Shown here piece by piece: positions 54,898-63,311 of a stretch of 64,000 nt of DNA. The notes under the pieces were generated by a model. It saw only the letters and a program-made list of their open reading frames with translations. It made no database searches and was not told the origin of the DNA. Source of the DNA: Chitinophaga sp. SYP-B3965 (GTDB taxonomy: Bacteria; Bacteroidota; Bacteroidia; Chitinophagales; Chitinophagaceae); assembly GCF_009647655.1 (NCBI RefSeq), contig NZ_WJFD01000002.1:372001-436000 (forward strand), read 5' to 3'. How positions within the stretch are numbered: position 1 is the first letter of the stretch; each line of letters starts with the position of its first letter. The position numbers and the translations under genes were made by a program.

Positions 54898-56835
54898 ATG
54901 AAGTTCAATATCAATTTGAGGAAGTATTTTTTAACGCTGCTCGTGATATGTGCAGCGGTACTTACAACTGTCGCACAATCATTCCGTTTCACAACGGCTG
55001 TGAATACCAACACCATTGGTATGGACGAAACGGTACACGTTCAGTTCATGCTGGAGAATCCCGTTAATCTCAGCCAGTTCACACCACCACAGTTTAATGG
55101 ATTCCTTGTAGTGCAAGGCCCTCAGCAAATGCAGGGGAGTTCTTATGTGAATGGAAGGAGTACAGAATATTTTGCCTTCAGTTATATCCTGCAGCCTCAA
55201 AGAACAGGTACCTTCACCATCCCCGGCGCAACAGCAAGAGTAGATGGGAAACTGGTGAAAAGTAATCCGGTGAACATTGAAGTAGTGAAAGGAGGACAGG
55301 GTGCACAACTTCCCCCGCAGGCGCAGCAACCGCAACAATATCAGCGAAGAGCTTTCCCCGATAACAGGCTGGATAATCAACCCGGCATTTTAAGGAAAGG
55401 AGAAGATGTAAAAGAAAAGCTGCGCAAGAATCTTTTTGTACGCGTAGATGTAGATAAGACGACCGTTTACGAAGGAGAACAATTAACTGCTACTTACAAA
55501 TTATACACCCGCCTCCCGACTAATTCCAGTGTTACCAAGGTGCCGGCATTCAAAGGGTTCTCTGCAAGAGATATTGAACTGCCCAATCCTCCGCAGGCAA
55601 CAGAGGAGATCGTGAATGGGGAACGTTATAAAGTATTCACCATCCGCAAAACATTATTATTCCCCCTGCAATCCGGCCAGCTGGAACTGGACCCTGCTGA
55701 GGTAGATAACCAGGTACATCTCGTAACAGTGGAAAGCGCGAAAAGAAAAAGAGATGATCCTTTTAAGGATGCATTCGGCGGAAGTCCTTTTGACGATCCG
55801 TTCTTTGATGATCCTTTCGGCAATCCGCAGTATGAAGTAGTACCGTATAAAATTCAAAGCCCTGTTGTAAAGATCAACGTGAAACCGTTACCAACAGAAG
55901 GACGCCCTGCCAGCTTTAATGGCGCTGTAGGGCATTTTTCCATGACGGCCACAGCAGATAAAAAAGACCTGAGCACAGATGATGCCCTCACCCTGAAAGT
56001 GACCATCGCCGGCCAGGGAAACGTAAACCTGCTGAATCCGCCGCCGTTAAATATCCCCACCGCTTTCGAGAAATATGATCCTACGCTGTCTGACAATATC
56101 GATAAGAACAGCAACCCGCTGAGTGGTTCACGGATCTTCCAGTATGTATTAATGCCGCAGGAAAAAGGAGAGCATACTTTACCACCTGTAGAGTTCTCTT
56201 ACTTTGATCCCAGGGCCAATACCTATAAAACATTATTATCTTCCGCTTTCCCTTTGCATATTATTGCAGGCAAGCTGGCGAAGAGAGAAAAAGAAGACTT
56301 CGGCAATAAAACAGAACTGGGTAGCATCCGTACTGCCGGTTTGCGCTGGAGTAAACACAGCCCCTTCTTCTTTGGCAAACCTCTTTTCTGGATCCTGTTA
56401 TTATTACCTTTACTGGGTGTGGCCGGAATGGCCTGGTACCGCAAACGGGAAAACTTCCGCAATAGCAATGTGGCCATGTTAAAACATAAACATGCTAACA
56501 AGGTGGCATTGAAAAGACTGGAGCTGGCAGCGCGTTATCTGAAAGAAGGAAAGGACAAAGCGTTCTATGAAGAAACGTCCCGCGCTACCTGGGGTTATCT
56601 GAGCCATAAGTTAAAGATCCCCATGGCAGAACTGAGCAAACAGGTGGTGCAGAACAAACTGGGCAACCGGCTGAAAGATACCACGAGCCAACAATTGATA
56701 GAACTGATAGACAGATGCGAAACGGCTTTATATGCCCCCGTTAGCAGTAACGAACATCGCCAGGATGCTTACCAGCAGGCTGTGCAGGTGATCAGTTCCG
56801 TTGAAGAAGAATTAAAAGGAAAGGCCGGAAAATAA
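54898..56835 (+). CDS. batD: BatD-like aerotolerance protein
   Basis: 645 residues from ATG 54898; a TTG 21 bases earlier is an unlikely start. A signal peptide (TTVAQS), then tandem beta domains typical of the BatD oxygen-tolerance family: MDETVHVQFMLENP, FSYILQPQRTGTFTIPGATARVDGK, a second copy-like block KTTVYEGEQLTATYKLY, a low-complexity FDDPFFDDPF stretch at about 300, and a membrane helix near 505-525 followed by a cytoplasmic helical tail. Bat proteins support oxygen or stress tolerance in Bacteroides. The usual partners moxR, batA and batB are absent here. Confidence 0.9.
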   Translation: MKFNINLRKYFLTLLVICAAVLTTVAQSFRFTTAVNTNTIGMDETVHVQFMLENPVNLSQFTPPQFNGFLVVQGPQQMQGSSYVNGRSTEYFAFSYILQPQRTGTFTIPGATARVDGKLVKSNPVNIEVVKGGQGAQLPPQAQQPQQYQRRAFPDNRLDNQPGILRKGEDVKEKLRKNLFVRVDVDKTTVYEGEQLTATYKLYTRLPTNSSVTKVPAFKGFSARDIELPNPPQATEEIVNGERYKVFTIRKTLLFPLQSGQLELDPAEVDNQVHLVTVESAKRKRDDPFKDAFGGSPFDDPFFDDPFGNPQYEVVPYKIQSPVVKINVKPLPTEGRPASFNGAVGHFSMTATADKKDLSTDDALTLKVTIAGQGNVNLLNPPPLNIPTAFEKYDPTLSDNIDKNSNPLSGSRIFQYVLMPQEKGEHTLPPVEFSYFDPRANTYKTLLSSAFPLHIIAGKLAKREKEDFGNKTELGSIRTAGLRWSKHSPFFFGKPLFWILLLLPLLGVAGMAWYRKRENFRNSNVAMLKHKHANKVALKRLELAARYLKEGKDKAFYEETSRATWGYLSHKLKIPMAELSKQVVQNKLGNRLKDTTSQQLIELIDRCETALYAPVSSNEHRQDAYQQAVQVISSVEEELKGKAGK

Positions 56836-56841
56836 TAGAAT

Positions 56842-57609
56842 ATGATGCGTTCAATCGTACATCGCCTACATTACCTCTTAGTATGTTTGATCCTGGGTAC
56901 TGCGTTACAAGCGCAGGCACAGGACCCTGTTCTTTTTACAGAAGCCAACAAACTATACGAACAGAAAAAATATGCAGAAGCCGCTGATAAATACCAGCAG
57001 CTCATAGACTCCGGTTACCAGGTGGCTGATCTTTACTACAATGCCGGCAACGCTTATTACAAAAGCAGCCAGACCGGCATGGCGGTATATAGTTTTGAAA
57101 AAGCCCTGAACCTTAAACCGGGTGATGAACAGATAGAACTAAACCTGGCACTCGCCAATCAGCAGGTAGGAAATAATATAGAATCATTGCCACTCCTGTT
57201 CTTTGAAAAGTGGTGGTTGCAATTGCAGGTGATACATACTTCCGCAGGATGGGCTACCGGCAGCATCGTTCTTTGCTGGATACTGGCAGCACTGGCCATC
57301 GCTTATTTTTTCATGCCTGGGATGAGGCGTCCTGTTTTTCGTTGGGGGATGATGGTTGCGGGGATACTGTTCATCGCTTATTTCAGCATGGCCATCTGGA
57401 TGCAGAACAAAGCCTATAACAGCGGAAGCGCCATCGTGATGAAAACTGTGAAAGTGAAAGCCGCGCCGGATGAAGGAAGTAAAGACCTCTTCGATATAAA
57501 GGAAGGAATTAAAATTAAGGTGCTGGACAGTACAAAAGATTTCAGCAAGATCCAGTTATCTGATGGTAAAACAGGCTGGATAGCTGTGCCGGCTATCAGG
57601 AATTTATAA
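56842..57609 (+). CDS. batE: BatE-like protein with TPR and SH3 domains
   Basis: 255 residues: signal peptide (ends QAQAQ), TPR repeats at about 28-115 (LFTEANKLYEQKKYAEAADKYQQLID, DLYYNAGNAYYKSSQ), two membrane helices (about 140-160 and 170-188), and a C-terminal SH3-type domain (KAAPDEGSKDLFDIKEG...VLDSTKDFSKIQLSDGKTGW). This domain order is that of BatE. It begins 6 bases after batD. The final codons take part in a near-perfect duplication with the next gene's end. Confidence 0.9.
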   Translation: MMRSIVHRLHYLLVCLILGTALQAQAQDPVLFTEANKLYEQKKYAEAADKYQQLIDSGYQVADLYYNAGNAYYKSSQTGMAVYSFEKALNLKPGDEQIELNLALANQQVGNNIESLPLLFFEKWWLQLQVIHTSAGWATGSIVLCWILAALAIAYFFMPGMRRPVFRWGMMVAGILFIAYFSMAIWMQNKAYNSGSAIVMKTVKVKAAPDEGSKDLFDIKEGIKIKVLDSTKDFSKIQLSDGKTGWIAVPAIRNL

Positions 57610-57669
57610 CCGGGCAATCTGCATTAAACCAGGCCATCAGGAATTTATAACCGTTCTATCCGCATTAAA
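57595..57669. repeat. 34-base direct repeat at the convergent ends of batE and a LytTR gene
   Basis: Copies at 57595-57628 and 57636-57669 match at 30 of 34 positions. The first includes the batE stop codon; the second the stop codon of the convergent regulator. A short tandem duplication (41-base period) at the join is indicated. Confidence 0.75.
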
Positions 57670-58388
57670 AAATCCTGTTTCCGGTTCCGCGAAACAGGGA
57701 TATTCTTTCCATCCGTCATAATGATCTCGCCACCATCCCCTTTAATGTACTTGTGCATATAAGAGAGGTTGATGAGATAACTGTTATGTACGCGGAAGAA
57801 ACCTTTTTCTTTCAATGCTTCTTCCACTTCTTTCAGCGATCTGCAGATAAGCGTAGGCAATACCTGTTGTGCCAGGAACACTTTCGTGTAACCGCCTGCA
57901 GATTCACAATGCGTGATATCTTTTATGGGCATCATCCGCAAACCATCTTCTGTAGGAAGGGCCAGTCTTTCATTTGGCTGCACATGCTGATGCAGGAATT
58001 GCAGGAGTGCATCTACTTTAGGCGCGGAATTGGAAGTTTGTGTAAGTGCCTTTTGTACACTTTGCACCAGTTCTTCCTTATCGATCGGTTTTAATAAAAA
58101 ATCCAGGGCACTATGCCGGATGGCTTTGATGGCGTATTGATCGTAAGCAGTGGTGAAGATCACAGAGAAACCGCGGCGGGTACAGGATTCCAGGAGTTCA
58201 AACCCATTCATGCCCGGCATTTCCACATCCAGGAAAACAAGCTGCGGTTGTAGTTTTTCAATCGCTTTTAATCCTTCTTCAGGGCCGTTACAAAGCGCAT
58301 CGATCGTTACTTCCGGACAATGGCGTGTCAGGAGCATTCGCAGCACTTCGCAGCAATGTTTCTCATCATCTATAATAACGGCGTGCAT
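57645..58388 (-). CDS. LytTR-type response regulator
   Basis: 247 residues: receiver domain with IIDDE pocket and phospho-acceptor D54 in VFLDVEMPGMNG, then a LytTR DNA-binding domain (IKDITHCESAGGYTKVFL, RSLKEVEEAL, FFRVHNSYLINLSYMHKYIKGDGGEI). It follows the LytS-type kinase gene by 50 bases in the same direction and is its probable partner. Targets are unknown; the divergent bat genes are the nearest candidates. Confidence 0.95.
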   Translation of the reverse strand: MHAVIIDDEKHCCEVLRMLLTRHCPEVTIDALCNGPEEGLKAIEKLQPQLVFLDVEMPGMNGFELLESCTRRGFSVIFTTAYDQYAIKAIRHSALDFLLKPIDKEELVQSVQKALTQTSNSAPKVDALLQFLHQHVQPNERLALPTEDGLRMMPIKDITHCESAGGYTKVFLAQQVLPTLICRSLKEVEEALKEKGFFRVHNSYLINLSYMHKYIKGDGGEIIMTDGKNIPVSRNRKQDFLMRIERL

Positions 58389-58438
58389 AGAGGGTAGATA
58401 CTTTTGGTTGATTATTGTTCACTGTTCGTACTCCTAAT

Positions 58439-59287
58439 TTACTTAAAAATTTGCTCTTCTTGAGGTAAGGATGAAGTAGTGACGTTGGGTAAATGGAAAA
58501 GGGTGTAAGTACCGGTCTTATTATGATGGGGGTCGAAGAGGTGACCAGTGCTGATAGCGGCATGTGTATGATAGCGGGCATTCATCCAGTGAAGCCTTTC
58601 TGCTGCTACACGGGTACCGGCAGTCTTTTGCTGGTGGCTGTGGAACATACTTTGTTTTGCCACGCCATTATCTTCCAGCCGGATGTAAAGTTCTTCCTCA
58701 TTCTGCCCGATCTCTATCCTGATCCGGCCTTTATGATCTGGTGTTTTTTGTAAAAGCCGGTACCAGATAGCGTTCTGGATATAAGGTTGCACAATGAAAG
58801 GGGGTACCAGCATTTGCAGATCTAAGGAAGGGGCGATGTGTATTTCATACTCAAACTGCCCTTCAAACCGGAGTTGTTCCAGTTGAAGATAGAGTTCCAG
58901 TGTTTCCAGTTCTTCTTCCAGCGGTATCCATTCCTTGCTGCTGTTTTCCAGCGTAAAGCGCATGAGGCGGGAAAAGCGGGTAAGATATGCAGAGGCTTGT
59001 TCTGTACTGGCAGAGAGAATATAACTGTGAATAGCGTTCAGGCTATTGAAAATGAAATGAGGATCCATCTGCGATTGAAAAGCATGCAGTTCTAAGGACG
59101 CGCGGCTTCTTTGTGCTGCGATCCTGGCCTGCATGTTTCTGCGAAGTTTCCTGTCCCGCCACAAGAATAATGCTCCCAATATTCCGATGACTACAAAAAA
59201 AATGATCCAGTAGACCGTTTTTCCCGTTAGGGGTTGAACAATGCATGGTGTATATAATATTGTTGATCCGTTAAGGGGGTTACACAT
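58439..59287 (-). CDS. LytS-type sensor histidine kinase
   Basis: 282 residues. A single membrane helix at about 26-43, a short basic linker, then the His_kinase (LytS/YehU) domain: SQMDPHFIFNSLNAIHSYIL with H77, and LLVPPFIVQPYIQNAIWY followed by the ATPase region (LEDNGVAKQ, TAGTRVAAERL). The standard HATPase glycine boxes are short in this class. It lacks a large sensor domain, so input may be from membrane or partners. It is upstream of the LytTR regulator. Confidence 0.92.
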   Translation of the reverse strand: MCNPLNGSTILYTPCIVQPLTGKTVYWIIFFVVIGILGALFLWRDRKLRRNMQARIAAQRSRASLELHAFQSQMDPHFIFNSLNAIHSYILSASTEQASAYLTRFSRLMRFTLENSSKEWIPLEEELETLELYLQLEQLRFEGQFEYEIHIAPSLDLQMLVPPFIVQPYIQNAIWYRLLQKTPDHKGRIRIEIGQNEEELYIRLEDNGVAKQSMFHSHQQKTAGTRVAAERLHWMNARYHTHAAISTGHLFDPHHNKTGTYTLFHLPNVTTSSLPQEEQIFK

Positions 59288-59401
59288 ACTTTAATTCCTA
59301 AGCCTGCCAAAGATAGCGCTGTTTCCCGCCCTGGAAAAGGGGGATTGAATAGCTGGCAGCAGCAAGCTTACGGATGGCGGAGGAGGGGGGATAGTTGGTG
59401 A

Positions 59402-60112
59402 TCAGCCATCTGTGAACTTGTACCCTACTCCGCGAACGGAATGGAAGTACTGGGAATTGCGGCTGTCCTGCTCAAAATACTTGCGGAAATTGAGGATGAA
59501 GTTGTCTATGGTACGCGTTGTAGGGTATACATTATAACCCCAAACCACCTGGAGGATCTTTTCGCGGGTCACTACCTCGCCTTTGTTTTCTATGAGCAGT
59601 TTCAGCAGCATGGTCTCTTTTTTGGAGAGCTCATGGTGTTTGCCGTCTTTGCCTACACATTCCTGTGCGGCAAAGTCTATCATATTATTGCCGAAGCGGT
59701 AGATATTAGGTACACTGTCCTTATCCTGGATCTTTTTGTTCTTCACGATCAGCTTCTCTACACGGAGGAGTAACTCTTCCAGGTTGAAGGGTTTGGTCAT
59801 GTAGTCGTCCCCGCCTTTTTTCAGTCCCAGCACTCTGTCTGCACTGCTATTCTTGGCGCTGAGGAACAGGATGGGTACTTCATTATTCTGGATGCGGATG
59901 TTTTCGCACACAGCAATGCCGTCCATCTCGGGCAGCATGATATCGAGAATGATCAGGTCAAAGTATTCGTTCTTAACGGCCTTCAATGCACTGGTGCCAT
60001 TGTCCACAGCCGTTACCTCATATCCTTCCAGCTCCAGGTTCAGCTTGAGTGCTTCCTGGAGATTTTCTTCATCTTCTACCAGCAATATTGATGCTTTAGT
60101 CGCTTCCTTCAT
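59402..60112 (-). CDS. OmpR-family response regulator
   Basis: 236 residues: receiver with LLVEDEENLQEAL, phospho-acceptor D57 in LIILDIMLPEMDG and FLSAKN lysine, then an OmpR/PhoB winged helix ending RGVGYKFTDG. Its partner is the kinase gene located 62 bases upstream in transcription order (60175-61191). Part of a gldH-kinase-regulator unit. Confidence 0.95.
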   Translation of the reverse strand: MKEATKASILLVEDEENLQEALKLNLELEGYEVTAVDNGTSALKAVKNEYFDLIILDIMLPEMDGIAVCENIRIQNNEVPILFLSAKNSSADRVLGLKKGGDDYMTKPFNLEELLLRVEKLIVKNKKIQDKDSVPNIYRFGNNMIDFAAQECVGKDGKHHELSKKETMLLKLLIENKGEVVTREKILQVVWGYNVYPTTRTIDNFILNFRKYFEQDSRNSQYFHSVRGVGYKFTDG

Positions 60113-60174
60113 ATTGATGCATTGGTGAATGGTGAACGGTAATTGCCTATAAAATTACGCACAACTGGTTAATT

Positions 60175-61191
60175 TTATACAGATTGTAAGGAATAATCAT
60201 TCCAGGTGATCTCGAAGCAAGTGCCTTTTGGGGTATGATCCCTCACTGTAATAGTGCCTCCATGCTGTTCTACGATCTTTTTGGTCAGGTATAACCCGAG
60301 GCCGGAACCTTTGGATTTACGGGTGTTTTCGTTACCAATGCGGTAGAATTTCAGGAAGATCTTATTCCTTTCCACCATGGGTATACCCTCTCCTTCATCA
60401 GCCACCGTAAGCTTTAACGTTTCTTCTTCAATAAAGAGCCGGACGTTAATGTCAGAACCTTTTGGGGCATATTTTACGGCATTCTCTACAAGATTGTTCA
60501 GCATCAGCTGCATCATGAACTTATCCGCATTGAGCCATATATAAGGTGCAATATCGGTATTTATGTGATGGCTCACAATGCGGCTTTGTAATTCTTCCAG
60601 TCCGCTTTGCAGGAGGCCGGAGAAATCCAGCTGTTCCAGGAAGGGCTGGTACTTCTGATGTTCAAACTGGGAAGCCAGCAGGATGTTATTGCATAACTGG
60701 TCCAGCCGGTTAGTTTCCCGGATGGTAGTATCCAGCAGCTTCAGTCTTTTTTCTTCATCCAGTTTATGCTTCCGTAATGTTTCCAGGTTAAGTTTAGCTA
60801 CTGCGATGGGGCTTTTCAGTTCATGTGTTACCGCCATCATAAAGTTCTGCTGCTGCTGAGAGAGCTTCATTTGTTTCCATACGGCACGGTAAACAAGTGC
60901 TGCGCCGGCAAGGATGAGTACCAGGAAAATGATCCCTTCTCCTACAAATTTGAAGGTGCGCATCTGCTGTTCTTTATGAAGGCGCTGCATTTCAGACATG
61001 AACTGTGCGGGTTGTGTGAGTTCCTGCACACGATGCGTTAACTCCAGCTGTTCATACTTTGCGATCTGTTTGCTTTGCTGATGCAGCAGCACTCCCCACC
61101 ATACCAGTTGAAGTACTGTATATGCCAGCACAAAAACATAGATGCCGGTGATCACCTTCCTGCTTTGCAGGCCGGGGGAAGATTTCTTCAT
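60175..61191 (-). CDS. Sensor histidine kinase
   Basis: 338 residues. Two membrane helices (about 14-37 and 84-101) frame a short periplasmic region of about 45 residues, too small for a typical sensor domain. HisKA with H123 in VTHELKSPIAV and HATPase_c with LNNLVENAVKYAPKG, DEGEGIP and GSGLGLYLTKKI are intact. It is encoded 6 bases after gldH and precedes its response regulator. Possible input: membrane or gliding-machinery state, inferred only from neighbours. Confidence 0.94.
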   Translation of the reverse strand: MKKSSPGLQSRKVITGIYVFVLAYTVLQLVWWGVLLHQQSKQIAKYEQLELTHRVQELTQPAQFMSEMQRLHKEQQMRTFKFVGEGIIFLVLILAGAALVYRAVWKQMKLSQQQQNFMMAVTHELKSPIAVAKLNLETLRKHKLDEEKRLKLLDTTIRETNRLDQLCNNILLASQFEHQKYQPFLEQLDFSGLLQSGLEELQSRIVSHHINTDIAPYIWLNADKFMMQLMLNNLVENAVKYAPKGSDINVRLFIEEETLKLTVADEGEGIPMVERNKIFLKFYRIGNENTRKSKGSGLGLYLTKKIVEQHGGTITVRDHTPKGTCFEITWNDYSLQSV

Positions 61192-61197
61192 GCTTTA

Positions 61198-61683
61198 TTA
61201 TTTCCGCGGAGCAGCTTTTTCTATGCGCAGGCCCACACTCAGCATTTCCGGCAATGGGTTTTGACGCATGTTCTGCTCAAAAGTAAAACGATATAATCCT
61301 GGTTTGGGGAAGATAGCATTTTGCTGAATGGGGATGCGGTGTTCGTAGATATCATCCACACCACTGCCCAGCCATTTACCATACGTATCAGCCAGGGGAA
61401 GTTCTATCCTGCGTACAGTGGATGTACTGTCTCCCGGCAACTGTGTACTCACCAGCAACCAGAGGTTGCTATAAGGATAAGCATCCGTATGCCTTGCATT
61501 GATGTACATGTTGTAATAAAATGCGGTATCCTCTGGCGCAAGGTCCAGTTCAAAGGACTGTTTATTATCTACTGTCCATTGAGAGCGGGGAATATCCCGG
61601 TTCTTTTCAAAGGTTTCCATCCTGGGTGGTTTGCAGGCAGCGGCCAGCAAACATAACAGGAGGCAATTGAATCGCAGTTTCAT
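61198..61683 (-). CDS. gldH: Gliding motility lipoprotein GldH
   Basis: 161 residues with lipobox LLAAAC (Cys17). The mature sequence (YYNMYINARHTDAYPYSNLWLLVSTQLPG, IELPLADTYGKWLGSGVDDIYEHRIPIQQ, FPKPGLYRFTFEQNMRQNPLPEMLSVGLRIEK) matches the GldH family of Flavobacterium. GldH is an outer-membrane lipoprotein required for gliding and for the linked type IX secretion phenotype in flavobacteria. It precedes a histidine kinase gene by 6 bases and follows yicC by 24 bases. In non-gliding relatives it is still kept, so motility of this organism is not proven. Confidence 0.92.
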   Translation of the reverse strand: MKLRFNCLLLCLLAAACKPPRMETFEKNRDIPRSQWTVDNKQSFELDLAPEDTAFYYNMYINARHTDAYPYSNLWLLVSTQLPGDSTSTVRRIELPLADTYGKWLGSGVDDIYEHRIPIQQNAIFPKPGLYRFTFEQNMRQNPLPEMLSVGLRIEKAAPRK

Positions 61684-61707
61684 CTTCAGGGAATCTTTTT
61701 ATAGGAA

Positions 61708-62583
61708 TTACAGCACGTTCAGTACCTGTTCCTTTGCTTTTTCCAGTTCATCCTTCATCATCACTACCCATTGCTGCATAGCGGAGTCGTTGGCTTTGGA
61801 ACCAGTTGTATTGATCTCACGGCCTATTTCCTGCAGCACAAATCCCAGCTTTTTACCTTTAGCGGCATCTGCTTCTGCAAGGATGTCTTTAAAGTAGCGG
61901 CAGTGATTGGCGAGGCGCGTCAGCTCTTCTGTAATATCCAGTTTTTCTAAATAAAAGATCAGTTCCTGCTCCAGGCGGTTGCCATCTACATTATCCTTTC
62001 CTACATATTCCGCCAGTAAACTTTCCAGTCGGGTACGCACGCGGTCTTTCCTTAAAGGGTCCAGTTCACGTACTTTATCAGTATAGAGGATGATGTTATC
62101 TATGCGGAGGAGGAGGTCCTTTTCCAGCATATTGCCTTCATCTATGCGGTGTGCATCCATTTCAGCAACAGCTGCGCGGATGATACCTTCTACTTCCCGC
62201 CATTCTTCTTTGGCCAGTTGTTCAGAGGCAGGTGTTACTACTTCCGGGAGTTTCATCAGCACATTGAGCATATCTTCCTGGGGAAGGTTAAGATCAGTGG
62301 CCATAGCAGAAAGTGCCTGGTGATAGTACCTGGCCAGTTCTGTATTGATCACTACGGGGCGGGTGGCGCCGTTTTGTTTGATGTTGATAGTGGCATCAAG
62401 GGTACCACGTTGCAATTCCTGCTGCAAGAGGTTACGGATATCGAACTCGTAGGGTTTTAACAACGGAGACATCTTAAGGTTCACCTCAAATTGTTTCCCA
62501 TTGAGCGATTTGATTTCCGCTACAATGGTAGTTTCTCCCCTGGTGATCTCCGCTCGGCCAAAGCCGGTCATGGATTTGAGCAT
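61708..62583 (-). CDS. yicC: YicC family endoribonuclease-like protein
   Basis: 291 residues. MLKSMTGFGRAEI and the C-terminal GKKLGFVLQEIGREINTTGSKANDSAMQQWVVMMKDELEKAKEQVLNV are the YicC/YloC signatures. Recent work assigns these proteins a role as endoribonucleases or RNase-recruiting factors. The order here, followed by gldH, differs from the common neighbour gmk (guanylate kinase), which is not seen. Confidence 0.95.
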   Translation of the reverse strand: MLKSMTGFGRAEITRGETTIVAEIKSLNGKQFEVNLKMSPLLKPYEFDIRNLLQQELQRGTLDATINIKQNGATRPVVINTELARYYHQALSAMATDLNLPQEDMLNVLMKLPEVVTPASEQLAKEEWREVEGIIRAAVAEMDAHRIDEGNMLEKDLLLRIDNIILYTDKVRELDPLRKDRVRTRLESLLAEYVGKDNVDGNRLEQELIFYLEKLDITEELTRLANHCRYFKDILAEADAAKGKKLGFVLQEIGREINTTGSKANDSAMQQWVVMMKDELEKAKEQVLNVL

Positions 62584-62652
62584 ATTATCTGTTTATTGTG
62601 ACAAACCTAGTTAAATTAAGCCATATTTCTGATTGATGCCGGATCATTTGGC

Positions 62653-63240
62653 TTATTTGAAGAGTGCGCTGTGTAATGCCGGCCGGGATAGTTCGATAAG
62701 ATCGCCGGGTTGCATACCATCTATGCTCAGCTGTTCAATCCGGTAACGGATAAGCCTCAACGTGGGAAACCCAACAGCAGCGGTCATCTTACGTACCTGC
62801 CTGTTCTTTCCTTCTCTTAATATCAAACGGATCCAGGGAGCCGGGATGAGTTTGCGGAAACGAATGGGAGGATTCCTGTCCGGAACAAAAGGGTCCTCCG
62901 TAAAGATGGAAGCATCACAACCCCGGGTGCGGTAAGCGTTACCATCTACGTTGATGGTAACGCCTTCCTTTAGCTGCTGAATGGCGGCATTGGTAACTGC
63001 GCCGTCCACTTGTACCCAATATTCCCTTTCGTGGGCAAATTGGGGATCTAAAATGCGGTGGTTGAGAGATTTATCATTGGTGAGGATCAGGAGGCCTTCG
63101 CTGTCATAGTCCAGCCGGCCAACCGGATAAACGTCTCTGGGGACCTTAAAAAAATCAGATAATACGGCTTTATCACCTTCTTTCCCGAAGCGGGTCAATA
63201 CCTCATAAGGCTTGTACACGATAAAATAGTGAAGGCTCAC
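62653..63240 (-). CDS. RluE/RsuA-type pseudouridine synthase
   Basis: 195 residues when started at the GTG at 63240, directly before the LHYFIVYKPYEVLTRF substrate-binding start. A longer open frame to 63462 would run through the divergent Crp/Fnr gene and is rejected. Catalytic VGRLDYDSEGLLILTND (with Asp), REYWVQVDG and LREGKNRQVRKMTAAVGFPTLRLIR are typical of RsuA/RluE enzymes without an S4 domain. It probably isomerises a specific uridine in rRNA; site not predictable. Confidence 0.88.
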   Translation of the reverse strand: MSLHYFIVYKPYEVLTRFGKEGDKAVLSDFFKVPRDVYPVGRLDYDSEGLLILTNDKSLNHRILDPQFAHEREYWVQVDGAVTNAAIQQLKEGVTINVDGNAYRTRGCDASIFTEDPFVPDRNPPIRFRKLIPAPWIRLILREGKNRQVRKMTAAVGFPTLRLIRYRIEQLSIDGMQPGDLIELSRPALHSALFK

Positions 63241-63311
63241 AATACTTGTATTGGTTAAGGGCCTGTAAATTAGTAATTTTGGCCCATCCTTGGAGGTTTT
63301 ATGGGAATGAC

